Shown: positions 10,436-23,466 of the stretch, one piece after another
Layout: the number at the start of each line of letters is the position of its first letter
Position numbering within the stretch: position 1 is the stretch's first letter
From: Phallus indusiatus
Lineage: Eukaryota > Basidiomycota > Agaricomycetes > Phallales > Phallaceae
Length of the DNA stretch: 64,000 nt
NCBI GenBank assembly: GCA_027605045.1
Contig: JAQFWX010000140.1
Coordinates: forward strand, 1-64,000
Direction of reading: 5' to 3'
Position numbers and translations under genes: made by a program
Notes under the pieces: generated by a model
Database searches by the model: none
Seen by the model: only the letters and a program-made list of their open reading frames with translations
What the model was told of the DNA's origin: nothing

Positions 10436-12130
10436 ATGTTCAATAAAGCAGCTCTTGTTCTCTTCTCCCTCATCGCTGTATCTCTCGGTCAGCAAGTCGG
10501 TACCTCCACCGCTGAAGTCCATCCCTCTCTTACTTGGGAGACATGCACGACTAGCGGCTGCACAACCAACCAAGGTAGCGTTGTCTTGGACTCCAACTGG
10601 CGATGGGTACACGACGTCGGTGGATACACCAACTGCTATACCGGCAACACCTGGAACCCAACTTACTGCCCCGATGGTGTCACTTGTGCCGAAAACTGCG
10701 CTTTGGACGGTGCAGAATACGAGACAACCTACGGTATCAGCTCCACGGGAAGTTCGCTCACCCTCGATTTCGTCACCACCAGTTCTCAGAAGAACGTCGG
10801 TTCACGTGTCTACTTGATGTCCAGCGACGACACCAACTACGAGATCTTCAATCTCCTCAACAAAGAGTTTACTTTCGACGTCGATTTGACCAACTTGCCT
10901 TGTGGTTTGAACGGTGCGCTGTACTTCTCGCAGATGGACGCTGACGGTGGTCTATCCAAATACCCCAACAACAAGGCTGGTGCCGCCTATGGTACCGGTT
11001 ACTGTGACTCTCAATGCCCTCGAGACCTCAAGTTCATTAACGGAGAGGTAAGGCAAAGTATTGTATGCTGCGCATGACACTGTTGTTTTAAACTCTTTTC
11101 TTTACTCATAGGGTAACGTCGCTGGATGGACTGCGAACCCCAACAACACCAACGCCGGAACGGGTAACTTTGGTTCGTGCTGCAACGAAATGGACGTTTG
11201 GGAAGCCAACTCCATCTCTGCGGCATTCACCCCCCACCCATGTACCGTTCAAGGTCAGACCGAATGCACAGGTGAACAATGCGCGATCACCGACCGATAC
11301 GACGGTCTGTGCGACCCCGACGGTTGCGACTTCAACTCCTTCCGTATGGGAGATGAGACCTTCTATGGACCTGGTATGACTGTCGACACCAACTCCGTCT
11401 TCACCGTCGTCACCCAGTTCTTGACGAGCGACAACACCACCACCGGTACCCTCAGTGAAATTCGTCGTATCTATGTTCAGAATGGTGTCGTCATCCAGAA
11501 CAGCAACAGCGACATTGCGGGATTGCCCACTTTCAACTCTATCACCGAGACTTTCTGTGATGACCAGAAAACCGTCTTCAACGACACTACCAGCTTCCAG
11601 TCTCACGGTGGATTGACCAACATGGGTGAAGCTTTCGGCTCAGGAATGGTCCTCGTTTTGAGTATTTGGGACGACTATGCTGCGCAAATGTTGTGGCTCG
11701 ATTCCGACTACCCTGTCGGTGCCGACGTCTCTAGCCCCGGTGTCGCCCGTGGAACATGTGCTACTACCTCTGGTGCGCCCGCGGTTGTGGAATCACAATC
11801 CGCCAACGCCTACGTTACCTTCTCGAACATCAAATTCGGTGATATTGGTACCACTTTCTCTGGAAGCAGCAACCAATCTCCTTCCCAACCCACGACCCCG
11901 ACCCCGACCCCGAACCCAACCTCTCCCAGCAAGTCTACCACTGTTTCTGCTCCTGCTGCGACTCAGTCTAAGTACGGTCAATGGTAAGTCTTTCACCAAA
12001 CGTTTTTTTAGAAAATATTTCCTTATTCACATAATCCTTCAGTGGCGGTACCGACTGGACCGGTCCAACTGCCTGCGCCTCTGGCTCAACCTGCACTTAC
12101 TCTAACCCCTACTACAGTCAGTGTCTCTGA
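10436..12130 (+). CDS. GH7 cellobiohydrolase I with C-terminal CBM1 (secreted cellulase)
   Basis: Secreted exo-cellulase that releases cellobiose from the reducing ends of cellulose. Exons 10436-11047, 11112-11983 and 12043-12130 give about 523 residues. A signal peptide ([18 protein letters not shown]) precedes the mature [12 protein letters not shown] start. The GH7 catalytic motif NEMDVWEAN carries nucleophile Glu (11187-11189), Asp (11193-11195) and acid/base Glu (11202-11204). Many paired Cys match the family ([20 protein letters not shown]). A Pro/Thr/Ser linker (about 11870-11960) with a PTPTPTPNP run leads to a CBM1 (QSKYGQCGG...YSQCL) with four Cys, and the last intron falls at its first Cys. 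Length and order match intact CBHI with all catalytic residues present. The endoglucanase alternative is disfavoured by the length and loop content. The start has a CACC context. Confidence 0.95.
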
Positions 12131-12517
12131 GCGACGAACGCAAGCAATTTCGTTCAAAAGGTTCTTTTTTCCGGTGTTATAAATGATTGTTCTTGTACAA
12201 AACTTACGCGCACGAGATTCCGGCGAAAAATATCACTAGAAAAACAAAAAAAAAGATGTAACATACTTCCGTGTTCTCAAAATATCATTCTCGTGTCTTT
12301 AACTCGGAGTGAAGCCGAGCAGGGTATCAAGGCAAAAACAAATGGCTTTCATTAGTCCATAGAGTGAATAATTATAGCAGTGAAAGAAAAGGAAAGAAAA
12401 ATATGGCTTCTTTAGCGTATACAATAAAAAAAAGACGAAAGGTTATTGCGTGTTACGCTCTCAAACACCACGTCATGAAATAAAGAGGCTGGTACCCGTA
12501 AAGAGAAGAGATAATGA
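12131..12517. other. convergent intergenic spacer
   Basis: Separates the 3' ends of the plus-strand cellulase and the minus-strand flippase. A-rich stretches near 12240-12260 and 12380-12435 may hold polyadenylation signals for both. No gene is seen. Confidence 0.45.
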
Positions 12518-15500
12518 TTACAACCCGGTTGGTCTTCTGTGCGATTTCGAAGTATCGTATGCCCGTATAAGTCTTGCTTGGTCTTGTTGCCCGGCCGTCT
12601 CGGTTTGACTGAAGGCGAACCCACGTGTTCGACGTAGTCTCTGAACTGCGCGAACTTTCTTGATAGCCTTTTGAAATCTATTGCGCGATTAAGATAAGCA
12701 TTCTATATAAGTTAAGAGATTCGACATACTGTTCTTGCCGTGGCCGATAATCTGGAATGTTGTATTTCTGTAGCTCCTGAGCGATATGATAAGGAGGGGA
12801 TAGTACGTTCTTCGATAGCTGGTACAAAAGTTCATCAGATATCGCCAAAAAAGTTTGTCAAAAACAATTTACTATTTCCACACGAAATCTCGGGCCAGAC
12901 ACACTACCGGGAATAGTAGCAGCGTGAAGTAAAAGATGACATCTCCCCACAGTCTGGGAACAATACCCTCGTACTCTATGGACAAACCGGCTAGGGGCGC
13001 GATGAGAGCGTATAGAGGTAAAAAGACCATAGTGAAGGCGAAGGAACCGGGGATAGCTATAGAAAGAGGATGCTTGTAAAAGAAGTCGATCATGACGCAA
13101 AGCAAATCTCAGCTCACCTGCGACTGTGTACTTTGTCCATAGACTGGAAGGATGTTGTTAGGAACTTGATATTTGTTCACCGTAAACAAACTCACTCAGA
13201 AATCAACGCAGCTTTACCCAAAACAGTTAAAAGAACCGCTAAATATAGTGTCGTTCCCCAGAACCAGTGACCGGTATCGAGGCCGCTGGCCTGCTTCAGA
13301 TCGCCCCAAAACAAGATAATGGAAAAACCGAACAGAATCTGAGATTCGATTAACAAAAAAATGCTGTTTCACAGATGAGAATCAACATACTAAGCTGTGA
13401 TATAAGGCGTTGATGATCCAGAGCCAGAAGGACGTGCGGGAGAAGAAAGCGTTAGATTGACCCAAGGTATATAATTGCGGGTATCGGTCTAGTATACGGG
13501 CAGAAACAAACTGATCGAAAATGCCAATGACTAAAGGAGGTAATACGGTGAACAACACATTGTAGAAGGATAACGTCCATGATTCGAAAGCGATTTGGCC
13601 AGAAAAATTGTTAAAGAATGAGAACTACAGGGCGGCGATAAGCGCTCGTTTTGCGTGCGGGTTAACTTTTCGAAAAACGTACCCAAAACTGTGTCATATA
13701 CAGCACAATATTTTTGTAGAAAGAATCTAGATGCGATTAGAAACAAGGAGATATCGTTATATCAAGTGGTCCTTACAGAGAATTAGTTTGCATAGCCGTC
13801 TGTAACTCCAGGCGCCGTGGACCAGCAGCAGCTTCTTCAAGAACCGAAACTGCGATATAGCTACATCAGCAGATCGAGCAGCTTGCAAACCCTACAAAAA
13901 ATCAAAATCTGAAAGAAAATGAGTAGCTCAAACCGTACTTCGACACCCGAAATTCCTACGCCCACGTGTGCAGCCTGAATCATAGCCACGTCATTTGCGC
14001 CGTCTCCAATAGCTAAAAGAATCGATTTCAGGTTCTTCTTGACCAGCTTTACGACAAGAGCTTTCTGCAGTGGCGAGACTCGACCTGTCATAGATGAATA
14101 ATTAGACCAGAAACGGAAGACGCATGGGACTGGACTCAGATGCGTACAGCAAATGACAGCTTTGCATAAGATTGCCAGCTCAAGGAAAGACTTAGACAAT
14201 TCCTTTTCCAATGCAAAAGTCAGACTCTTTCCATCTGGCGTGCTCTATAAGAGAATGCAGAGTATGATATGTAAGCTACACGCACCGATGATCAAAGCCA
14301 AGTCTTCTAGTTCACCAGACTTGCGTTGGCTTTTGATAGCGTTGAGACGTTTGGTGATGAACTCTTTCGTCCCATGAGCATTCTCTTCGTTGACAATGAC
14401 CTTCGAAATACATTAACAAAGCATTTATGGCTCAGGCTTGTCGCAGTCGCTTACCAAGTTCATGCTTTCCGAGATCAAACGGCAGGATAATCCAATGTTT
14501 ATCGCCGTTTCTTGTCTGTCACCAGTCAATACCCATATCTAAACAGCGTTATTAGAAAGAGGAATATCTTGCAAAGATAGATACGTACCTTAATTCCAGC
14601 CATTTGTAGCGTATGAATGGCATCCGGAACGCCCTCTTGAAGCTTATCCTCAATGGCCGTCGCACCCAATAAAAACATGTCACGCTCAATAATCTCGGCG
14701 GCCTTATCTAAGGCTTCTCCACGTCCGTTAATGGTCTGGGCAGCCTGGTCGTAAATCTTGGACCATGTCGCGTATTCACTGGCCGGTATTTCTCTCGAGG
14801 CTATACATAAGGTTCGAAGACCTTCGGTAGCGTAGTCTTCCAGGTGTTGAACTGTGCTTTCGACGAACGGTTGATTTTCTCCAAGTCGTTCCAGAATAAC
14901 AGTATCTGCTCCTTTACAAAATAACCGAATTTTTCCGTCAGGGCATCTAACGACCGTGGACATGCGCTTCCTCGTTGAGTTGAATTCGCACACGTTCAGA
15001 ATCTCGAACTCTTGGGTTTCACCCAGAATACTAACGAAGACCGACTTTGGTTTACGGGTCTAGTATAGAAATAGAAAGAACACATTGGTGGAGAAAAAAA
15101 CGAAGATTTTGTTAGACTTACATGAAACTGATAGCCTAACATTTCTGCCCCTGCCACCAACGCCGCTTCATCGGGACTACTTGCTTGATAAACCATCTTG
15201 CCTTCCTTGACTTCCGGAATAACAGTATGACATACAGCTAAAAGCGTCATGTATTCTCGGGCCACCGCACTTGTATCTGAGAACGGATCCGCTAATAGAG
15301 CTCTAAGCTGCGCGAATGTCGAATAAGGTGTGCCTCCTGGGGTCTTAGCTGTATCACTACCTTCGGCTTTTGACTCGTCCAGCTTCTCGGAGTAAGATAC
15401 GCCAGCTACGCAAGCGATCCGAAATTCCATCTCATTGCGAGTAAGAGTGCCAGTCTTCATGAATGGATGTCAATACCAACATCAAGACGAATCTAAGTCT

Positions 15501-17569
15501 GAGACTGACCTTGTCGCTAAAGATGTATTCTATCTGACCGAGTTCCTCAACCAAACTTGACGTCCGACATAAAGCAGGCGTGTCCGTCTTTTCGTAATAC
15601 ATGTCCAAATCCGAATTGATTAGATGAGCTTGTTGATACTTTACGACCTCCATCGTCACGACGAGGGAGATAGGAATAAGATTGTTGTATAGAATGATGA
15701 ATGTTAAGATATCTATTAAGTAAAAGTCATTAGCTGTGGAAGGCAAGTGATATAGAACGAGAATAGCTGACCTTCGACGAATTGCGCGGCTCTAGACAGA
15801 GTAGATCCCGAACCAAAAAGGTACCATTGTTTGCTTTCGAAAAACCACTAGAGAACACGCATAAACGTCAAGAACCGACAAAAAGTTTAGTAATAAACAA
15901 TACTGACTGCGCGGATGACGCTACCGATCGAACTTCCAATGCTGAGTGCCAGAAGTATACCAAATAAAAACACGATATGCAAGTTGACCTGACGCACTAC
16001 AGCCGTGCGCTTGATGGGCGTGGCGGTGGCATTTCTGTCGTTGTGCGTCAAGTATGCGTCAGTTCTATGATAGTAATACTTACCTTAGCAGTTTCGTTTC
16101 ATGACCAGTATAGATAACCAGTCCATAGCACCAAGGTGTATTTCGTAGTTGTGCACCTCGCAATAGTACTTGGTCAGGACCCATGGGCACCTTAAGGTAA
16201 TGTTAGATACTCTTAGCAAATTAGAATCGTATTGAAATTCTTACCGTCTTAGGAGCAGCGTTAGGTAGCCTTAGCTCCATAGTGCCCTCAAAAGTATATA
16301 AAGAGTTATTGGGTTGCTCACACCGCAGCGTTCCGGCCAGCCGTTGAACAAGTGCGGCAGATGTGAATGGTGCTGTTTGAGGAGAGGCTTGTTTGATCTT
16401 AAGATTCGTTTCACTTGTCCATCGTAAGTATTGCAGAAATAAAACAGACAAATTTGTGATTCTTACCCATCTAGGTTACTCGTCTCAATATAACACAGCC
16501 CCTCTGGTTCAGAACTTGAGAGTAATAAAAGGTCGGCAGGAATAAACTCGTCAGATTCAACGCGAACGATATCGCCAACTCGAATATCTCGCCATGGAAT
16601 GTTTATGAAAGTACCAGTACCCGTCCGGCTCAAGACCTTATTAAACCAGAGTTTAGTGCTAAAGCATTGGCGTCCCGAACTTGCTTACCTTTGCTTGACG
16701 AGAGTTGAGGTCTTTGTCGGACTGATGTCTCTTCGTGTCTTCTTGCAACTCTTTATAGGCCGATGCTAACAAGACGAGTCCTAATGGTAGTATAGTGGTA
16801 TACTGGTTCGTAGGCGAGACCCCCGGAATTTGCTGGATACAGGCTGTGAAAAGGAAGAAAACGTTGGCGTAGTTGGAGAATTGCTCTATAGAATGATCAT
16901 AAGAACGAGAGTGACACAAAACGTCCTAGAGATGACGACAAACTGACCTTTCAAAAACTTGGGTAGGAATGTCGCGACATTATATTTACTGGTAGAGACG
17001 TAGTTCGAACAGTAACCTTCTGCAAGATTCGTTTCCTCTTCGTTGATTGCGATGACACGATTGCCTAGTCTTTCGACCTCTTTTTGCCAGAACCATCTGA
17101 ACTTGCGTCTTCTTTTAGGTTTCGTCGAAGTTCGTTTCTGAACACCTGGAAAAGAATCGCTTCCTTCAAAAGAAGGCATTTCGCCGGCGTCGTCATCAAT
17201 CATCCAATCTTTAGCCATAGGCGAAGCGTTAGAAGCTAGGGGAAGCCCGCTTTCTCTGCTTTCCATTGCTTTAGCGAATGTTGTTGTACTAGCGAAGGCA
17301 GAATCGGGACCGATAAATTGGGAGCTGGCATCTGCTGGTATGGAGTATGAATTGTAGGCGGGATTGTTCGACATGGTGTTTAGATGCGAAGACTGATACC
17401 GAGACACATGAGGTGCATCTGCATCGTCATCGTCATCAAAGAAGGGGTCCAAGACGGTTGCTGAGTGAGGCACTGTCGGGGTCTGTGAAGTGGAAGAAGT
17501 TGGAGGATATGTTGGTCTATAGGCAGGATTGGCGGAAGATACGAGACGGGCGAAACTATCGTCCGCCAT
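12518..17569 (-). CDS. P4-type ATPase, phospholipid flippase (Drs2-like)
   Basis: Large multi-exon flippase that moves aminophospholipids from the lumenal/outer to the cytosolic leaflet, probably at Golgi or plasma membrane. The start ATG (17567-17569) opens [17 protein letters not shown], with a disordered acidic N-terminus ([12 protein letters not shown]). Motifs in order: [12 protein letters not shown] (first TM region), the P4-specific IPISL with the following helix (about 15630-15690), phosphorylation site SDK|TGTLT split by intron 15455-15509 (Asp codon 15513-15515), [31 protein letters not shown] (about 14500-14540) and [11 protein letters not shown] (about 13975-14010). The last exons encode the C-terminal TM helices, then [17 protein letters not shown] and a basic tail RVSAVQ-like motif ending at a stop 12518-12520. 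The tail contains the GFAFSQTE motif known from Drs2-type regulatory C-termini. At least fifteen exons, all short introns. Partner would be a Cdc50-type subunit, not in this window. Confidence 0.93.
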
Positions 17570-17960
17570 AATGTACTTTTGGAGAAATTAGGTGAAGTTG
17601 GATGTCGGTAAGTAACGATGTTGTAGAGGAAGGGGCTGTTGTGCTTAGTCAGCGGAAAGTCTCCCGGCACACCAAAGCCGCTGCGGTACCTTTTTGGGTA
17701 CCTTGGAGATTGTCAATGAGCGTGCCATTGTTTCCAATTTCAAGAGTTTTTTGTTGAAGAAAGTAAATGGTGAGATGCTAATAAGCAACTCAAACTGTTT
17801 TGTGACAATTATATACTACAGGCAGGTTAGTTGATATATTCGGGTCTGGCCTTCTTGCCCGACGTCGTGCTTTTTGCCACGTGAAATTGACTAAACGACG
17901 TCAACTTTTCCTCCGCCACAGAGTCCTAAATTCCTCTCCAATCGCCTCCAGGTAAAAAAG
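17570..17960. promoter_or_regulatory. divergent promoter region (flippase / F-box gene)
   Basis: A 391-bp spacer between two divergent genes. It contains a CACGTG E-box at about 17879 and GACGTC words at about 17859 and 17897. No gene is seen. Confidence 0.35.
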
Positions 17961-19592
17961 ATGATCGAACGAAGGCCCATCCCGATTACATGTCCAAAAG
18001 ACTTGTCAATCTTATCCACAGATTATTTTCCTTCTAAAGAGGAAACGCCGGGAATCCTAACGACATACAACCATCAAATTGAGATCCTCCGGGAACTCGA
18101 ATCAGAAATCATGAGCCTGGCTACCAGAATCAAGGACCTGCAAAAGACTCGTGATCTCGTTCTTAAACTGGTCAATGGCAACGCCTCGCTTATAGCTCCA
18201 ATCAGGAAACTTTCTGATAAACTGCTCACACGAATATTTCAATATTTGCCCGTTTACCCATCTTTCGTCGTTACCTCGGTTTGCAAACGATGGAGAGCCG
18301 CCGCTATTGCTACGCCGTCCTTGTGGACCGATATTCGACACGGCCAAACATTTCTCCTCGATTTTCCAAAATTATACCGGTCTTTCTATACGCGACTTGA
18401 CAACACGTTTGACGAACCTCTCGATCTCACCATCGACACTCGCCACAATGAAAACGCCTCCCAATTTCATTTTCAACCACACCGCCTACTTTCCATCTCT
18501 CAAATGGCTCGAAATCAATTACACAGATGTCGTAGTCTTGCCTTGCACGGGTTTCATGGTGCCAAATACCTCCTATTGTCGCACATGCGTCCGCCACCCT
18601 TGAGAAAGCTTCGCTATCTCTTCATTGATTTTCAATCGGGCACTCTGGAGAGTTCCACCGTTTTTACGCTAGAACTTCCATGGCTCGATGAACTCAAACT
18701 GGTCAATCCGGGAAACCTTCTGCAGCATATTAGAGTACCCGCTGGTCTTCGCAGACTTCGCTCCTTGACGCTTCATCAGTGCGAGCCTCAAGACCTGGAA
18801 ATTCTCCCACAATGTCCAAACATCGTACAACTGACTATTCTTTTCTCATTCACGGGAACTCAACAACACCTCATCCTCCCATCCCACATATCCCTCCCTA
18901 GACTGACAGAGATTTCGATCAGTCAAGGTATATACCAGGGCGTTTATCTCGAAACAAAAAACGATGCTATTGTATCCGACTTTCTGAGTCGCATTGTATC
19001 ACCCAGCCTTACCAAATTGACCACCGCCTTAACGCGGGCTTGTACCCAACGTGCCCTTCCTGATTTTCCCAGTCACCCGGAACGACTTCAAGTCCTGCGC
19101 ATAGAGTACCTTAGCGAGTGCTATTACGGAGGGGGTGATTTTTCAGAAAGCGAAGCGTATTATCGTTCCATTTGGGCTGTATTTCCGAACATACACACCC
19201 TCATACTTTCTACACCCTTTTTCTGCACTGTGTTTCCAGGATTCGTTTGGAGTCTACTTCCTCAGAAAAATCAACTCGTTACTGAATGGCCCTGCCCCAA
19301 ACTAAGAACGCTCACCTTAGCAGGCTTAATAGTCCACTCGGAAATTACTCAGATATTTTATCTCAGGACCGATTCCGTTCTTCAACAGCCTTTGAGCGCG
19401 TACTTTCACTTTTGTTACGCAAAAAGAAGTGTCGTTGACGCGCTCAAAGTCGTTGCGGAAGATTTGGATATGATAATGCGCGGGTTGAATAGGTTTCATA
19501 TCTTGCCGAATTTCAGCGACTTTGAAAAATGCATCACATATCCCTTTCACCTAATCGATATGAATTCCGACGAGGCAAAGTCAAATGAATAA
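17961..19592 (+). CDS. F-box protein
   Basis: Single-exon gene of 543 residues, unusual among its multi-intron neighbours but common for this expanded mushroom family. Residues about 38-65 form a coiled coil (NHQIEILRELESEIMSLATR). An F-box follows at about 77-115: LIAPIRKLSDKLLTRIFQYL then VTSVCKRWRAAAIATPSLW, the typical Agaricomycete form ending in W.R.A...P.LW. The rest is LRR-like (LPWLDELKLVNPG, LRRLRSLTLHQCE, CPNIVQLTIL, CPKLRTLTLAGL). The predicted role is a substrate adaptor of an SCF ubiquitin ligase through Skp1; the target is unknown. The start ATG is the first in frame, directly after an A-rich leader. The large copy number and fast evolution of these proteins make orthology unlikely to be informative. 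Confidence 0.88.
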   Translation: MIERRPIPITCPKDLSILSTDYFPSKEETPGILTTYNHQIEILRELESEIMSLATRIKDLQKTRDLVLKLVNGNASLIAPIRKLSDKLLTRIFQYLPVYPSFVVTSVCKRWRAAAIATPSLWTDIRHGQTFLLDFPKLYRSFYTRLDNTFDEPLDLTIDTRHNENASQFHFQPHRLLSISQMARNQLHRCRSLALHGFHGAKYLLLSHMRPPPLRKLRYLFIDFQSGTLESSTVFTLELPWLDELKLVNPGNLLQHIRVPAGLRRLRSLTLHQCEPQDLEILPQCPNIVQLTILFSFTGTQQHLILPSHISLPRLTEISISQGIYQGVYLETKNDAIVSDFLSRIVSPSLTKLTTALTRACTQRALPDFPSHPERLQVLRIEYLSECYYGGGDFSESEAYYRSIWAVFPNIHTLILSTPFFCTVFPGFVWSLLPQKNQLVTEWPCPKLRTLTLAGLIVHSEITQIFYLRTDSVLQQPLSAYFHFCYAKRSVVDALKVVAEDLDMIMRGLNRFHILPNFSDFEKCITYPFHLIDMNSDEAKSNE

Positions 19593-19683
19593 GTACACAT
19601 GTACAGTATTCGAATAACCCATTATATACAAGTATACCCACATGCTACCAAAGAACAAACAAGTCTCGCTCTGGCAGTAAAAT

Positions 19684-22192
19684 TCACCGCCCATACTTTT
19701 TGATCTCAAGATATCTCAAAGGTGGGTATATAACCGCTGCAAAAACAGCTGCAAATTCGAAACCCATATCTCCACCAAAAGGACCTAATTTTCGGGCAAT
19801 AGGTCCAATGTACCATACCTGAGCCATTGAGACTACTGCGCCGGCAATTGCGCACAAACTTGCAAAGCTGTTTTCGAAAGTTAGGGGGGAAAGAAGATCA
19901 TTTTTATGAAAACTGTTCACGTACACTGCTGCTGCGCCGACAGGTAACCTGTTCAAAATAAACTTTTAGTATCGTATCCGATGGGTGACAAATAAATACG
20001 CACTCCTGAGGAGAATCATAGACTTTTAAATCGTACCCACCAAGTATACCACCTCTCCTTCGAAATATGAAATGCTCTTCAGCGACAATAACAACCCAGA
20101 AGGCCACCCAATAACCCAACTATACAGCAGATAGGTTAGAAGGTCACATACGTGCCATAGCCAAACAAAAGGGAAGGACGTCTCATACAATAGCAAGAAA
20201 GTTGTTCAGAATGGTACTGAAATGTTGGCGACCCGCTACACCGGCAACGGTGTAAATTATGAATGCCAAAATTGTAAAGAAGGCTCTTGGGACGCGTCTG
20301 AATGGGGGTATCAATGTTTGCATCGAAAGACCAGCAGAGTCTAAAAAGAGTGAGATCTGATTGAATATGAGGTCGAAATTACTTTATAATTCAACATACA
20401 TGTATTGGGAACTAAAACACATTAATTGAACCGGTCGATCATCAGAAAAGCTAGGGAGAGCGTAACGAATGAAGGGGTAAAGACGTACTATTATTGGCTA
20501 TTACAGAAAGAGCCAATATAACGAGCAGAAAGTCGCCGCCTTTTCCCCACGGTTCAAAAACTGGAGGATGAAGTAAGGAAAAACACAATTGCACTGAGTT
20601 TTTTTCGACAAAAACGTACCAGCTTTCAAAACACCAGCAGCATCATCAGATGTATAAACGGTAAGGAAATCAGGAACAGTCATGAGCGCCGCCCCGAGTA
20701 GAACAATGAACATGATGGGCGTGAAAAGGCCGAAAAAGGTCAATATGAAAACTTTAGCTGGAGGAGTGTTCACAGGGAGACGACAATTGAAATCCGCGGC
20801 ACTGAAAGTGAAAATCTTAGTCCAACAAAAAAAAATCACTCTTGAGTTGAATCAAGTGGATTTACACAGGAGCCCATCCTGCACAGGATGAGAATATTAT
20901 GCCTCCGAAGCTTAGGATATCGGCTGCGCGGAGATGACCTGCGGGATCTTCAAGAGCGTTTTGTAAACCAGGTTGATAACCTGTTGATGCGTATTACAGA
21001 TCACGAGAAAGCTATTGTTGAGTTCCTTTTTCAACGTACCCGCATGTCCGCCTAGAGCATAGACCATTATGAAGATAGCTGACATGACGATCCACGCGAA
21101 TCGCTCGTAATAGTGCAGGAACTAGTCATTGTTACTGTGATAAGGCCTTTCTTGTTGAGATATCGAAATTTTGAACGACTTACGTCATACCTGGAAAGAG
21201 ATTGGAATAAATGAACAAATCATTTAGAAAGAGGAGAGAGTAGCTTTACCCAATGAAGCAAATGAGCACTATATGTACAATAGGTCAAAGTTACCAAACG
21301 AACGTGCAATAAAGCGTGGGAGAGATATTACCTGAAATGACTCTTTGGGGGTGGGGAATTTAGTAGTCGCTCAAAATTTGATGCAGATAATTAAAACTTA
21401 TATGTACCCAATCAAAATGACACCGACAACCAGAGGCATGTTATGGTTGACCTCATGGAAAACTTGACCGGCAAGTATGACAGCGATAACGGAAAAGCCA
21501 ATCTTGACGGAATCAAAAGCCAGTCATAAGGATTTGTGCGGTCATCTCAACTCACTTGTGTAAGCACGTTTAGGAATGAAATCAGGGTTCCGCCCCAGTA
21601 TCCGTATGAATAGCGGGTGATGACCATTGTTCGCATCCCGAAACGGGGGCCGAGTGTCGCAATGAAGGCTACAGTTATGCAACCGCTGTTTGAGAAGATC
21701 AACAAAGGCATTCGTAGAGAGAAGAAGATGCGTCCTGTGCGTACATGATTGCAAAACCTATGGTAGTCGCAACAGTGTGAGCAAACGTGAGCGTGAAAAT
21801 AGGCTGTGCGAGCATTCCAATCGGGACGGTCGTCAGGACTATGTTTACTCTTTTTGACTGTCAGGCGAACATTTATTCCTGTCAAACAGAGGTGAAACTC
21901 ACGAGAACCATAACAACAACAGTCCTATGCTATGCTTGCTCTGTCTCTCTGACTCCGGCACACGTTCAATACCCCGAGCCTCAACTACAAACGAATGCGT
22001 AAGCCAATTAATTGCCAGTCAGCTCAAGTAAAATAACGAACCGCCAGCATCGAAAAGTTTTCCGAGACCGTATGCCGCAAATTTGGCCTTGATTTGGGCC
22101 TCATCCTCTGCTTGACTAGTATTGTCAGTTGAAATCTTCTCAACGTCATGGATAGGGCTTTTCTCCGTGAGATCTAGCGAGGGGTTGCTCAT
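19684..22192 (-). CDS. NCS1-family nucleobase:cation symporter (purine-cytosine permease, Fcy2-like)
   Basis: Plasma-membrane importer of purines/cytosine with protons, about 500 residues in many small exons. The first exon encodes MSNPSLDLTEKSPIHD and a hydrophilic N-terminus ending GLGKLFDAGG. The next carries VEARGIERVPESERQ, the usual lead-in to TM1. Then come TM1 (NMVLTTVPIGMLA), the conserved block GPRFGMRTMVITRYSYGYWG and QIGFSVIAVILAGQVFH, both diagnostic for the Fcy2 branch of NCS1. The last exon reads PIARKLGPFGGDMGFEFA, then PPLRYLEIKKYGR, the standard end of these permeases. The stop is 19684-19686 and the start ATG is at 22190-22192. I did not resolve every splice site between 20000 and 21500 but see no clear break. 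Substrate preference (adenine, cytosine, hypoxanthine) cannot be told. Confidence 0.88.
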
Positions 22193-23466
22193 GGCTTATA
22201 GGCTAGTACGCTTCAGACCTGTCAGTATTGGCAAGTGGCAAGTGCAAGCAAAGTAACAGCGACGAAGTCACATAATTTATCGTCAATCCTTATCAGCAGA
22301 CGACCTGAAAAAAAACGGTGCCACACGAGATAGCCTAATCGGAAGTGAACCCGCGGCCTATTCCGGAAGCGGGGTAATCCCGAAACTCACATGCCTTCAT
22401 AGGCCTTCATCTCCATTATCTCATTTCTCTCTCCATGATGTGCCTTTTTTTTTATGAAGTCATGTCAATTTTGTCTCTTTTTCAAATAATCTTTACGACA
22501 AAGTACGTTCTCATACCGAGTTCAGAGTCTTATACAGAAAATGAAAAAAACCGCGACAATCTCGTTGACCCTGCGGCCGGTTCGATCATGATCGGCGATT
22601 CGGGCCTTGATAATAAAATACGTTCATTTTCCCAGCATTTCCCCTGGCTTTCCGGAATTGAGCTGTATTTACTTGATCTGAAAAGCAAATGCCAATATGT
22701 AATATGATTTCTTGGCTTCATTATTCAGTATAGTATATGGGGAAGAAATAAAGTATATATAGTTTATTGAGAAGCGAAAAGAAACAGTAGTCGTGAAGTA
22801 CTAACCACATGTTCCCACAGGCAACATTAGTGTTACTGGACTCCTAGCCATTGGCATTTCCACGCGTGGAATTTGCTAGCGTGTGCAAAGTCTATGAACG
22901 TTATTTAACCAAAACTGTTACGCGTTACGTGTAATACATAGCACTTTCCCATCGGACTTTGAAATTCAAGAAATGGACTAACCCACCGCAGCATCGCATT
23001 TGAAGGATAGGACACAACAACAGACCCTTTAAGATCAATTTCAACGAATCCGATGATTTCATTGTTCTTCGAAAGCAATGAAAGGGCAACATGGCTGATT
23101 AATTTTCATACTCTGGACAAAGGTTTCCTCATAAAGCTATGACTACCGAAGTATGTTTGATCCGAGTCATAGACAGTGTAACGACTCACAGGAATTATTT
23201 TTTCACTAGTTTTGAAGACAAGCCAGGCTAAGCCCTTAACAAAAAAAAGGGAACGACACGAATTAGCTTAGACTAAATCTTATTAGTCAGTCCATGGCTC
23301 GGACCTGGAAAGCTCCCGCGTCCGATGACGTATCGGGAAAGCATTATGAGACACTGTTGTTTGAAAATCGTTTACTAAGACGGTTATTATTCATGTTTCG
23401 ACATTTATGCCGCTTGAGTTTTCGAAAAGGATTCCAAACTCTCATTCCTCTCTCCTTCGTTACTAA
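22193..23466. other. intergenic
   Basis: A 1.27-kb divergent spacer. Frames at 22435-22707 (plus and antisense) and 23294-23560 have no recognisable content. I see no repeats or RNA genes. Confidence 0.4.

Noticed and set aside
11106..11606. 167-codon minus-strand frame
   Set aside because: Antisense shadow of the GH7 catalytic domain, rich in Val/Gly/Asp as expected from complementing GH7 codons.
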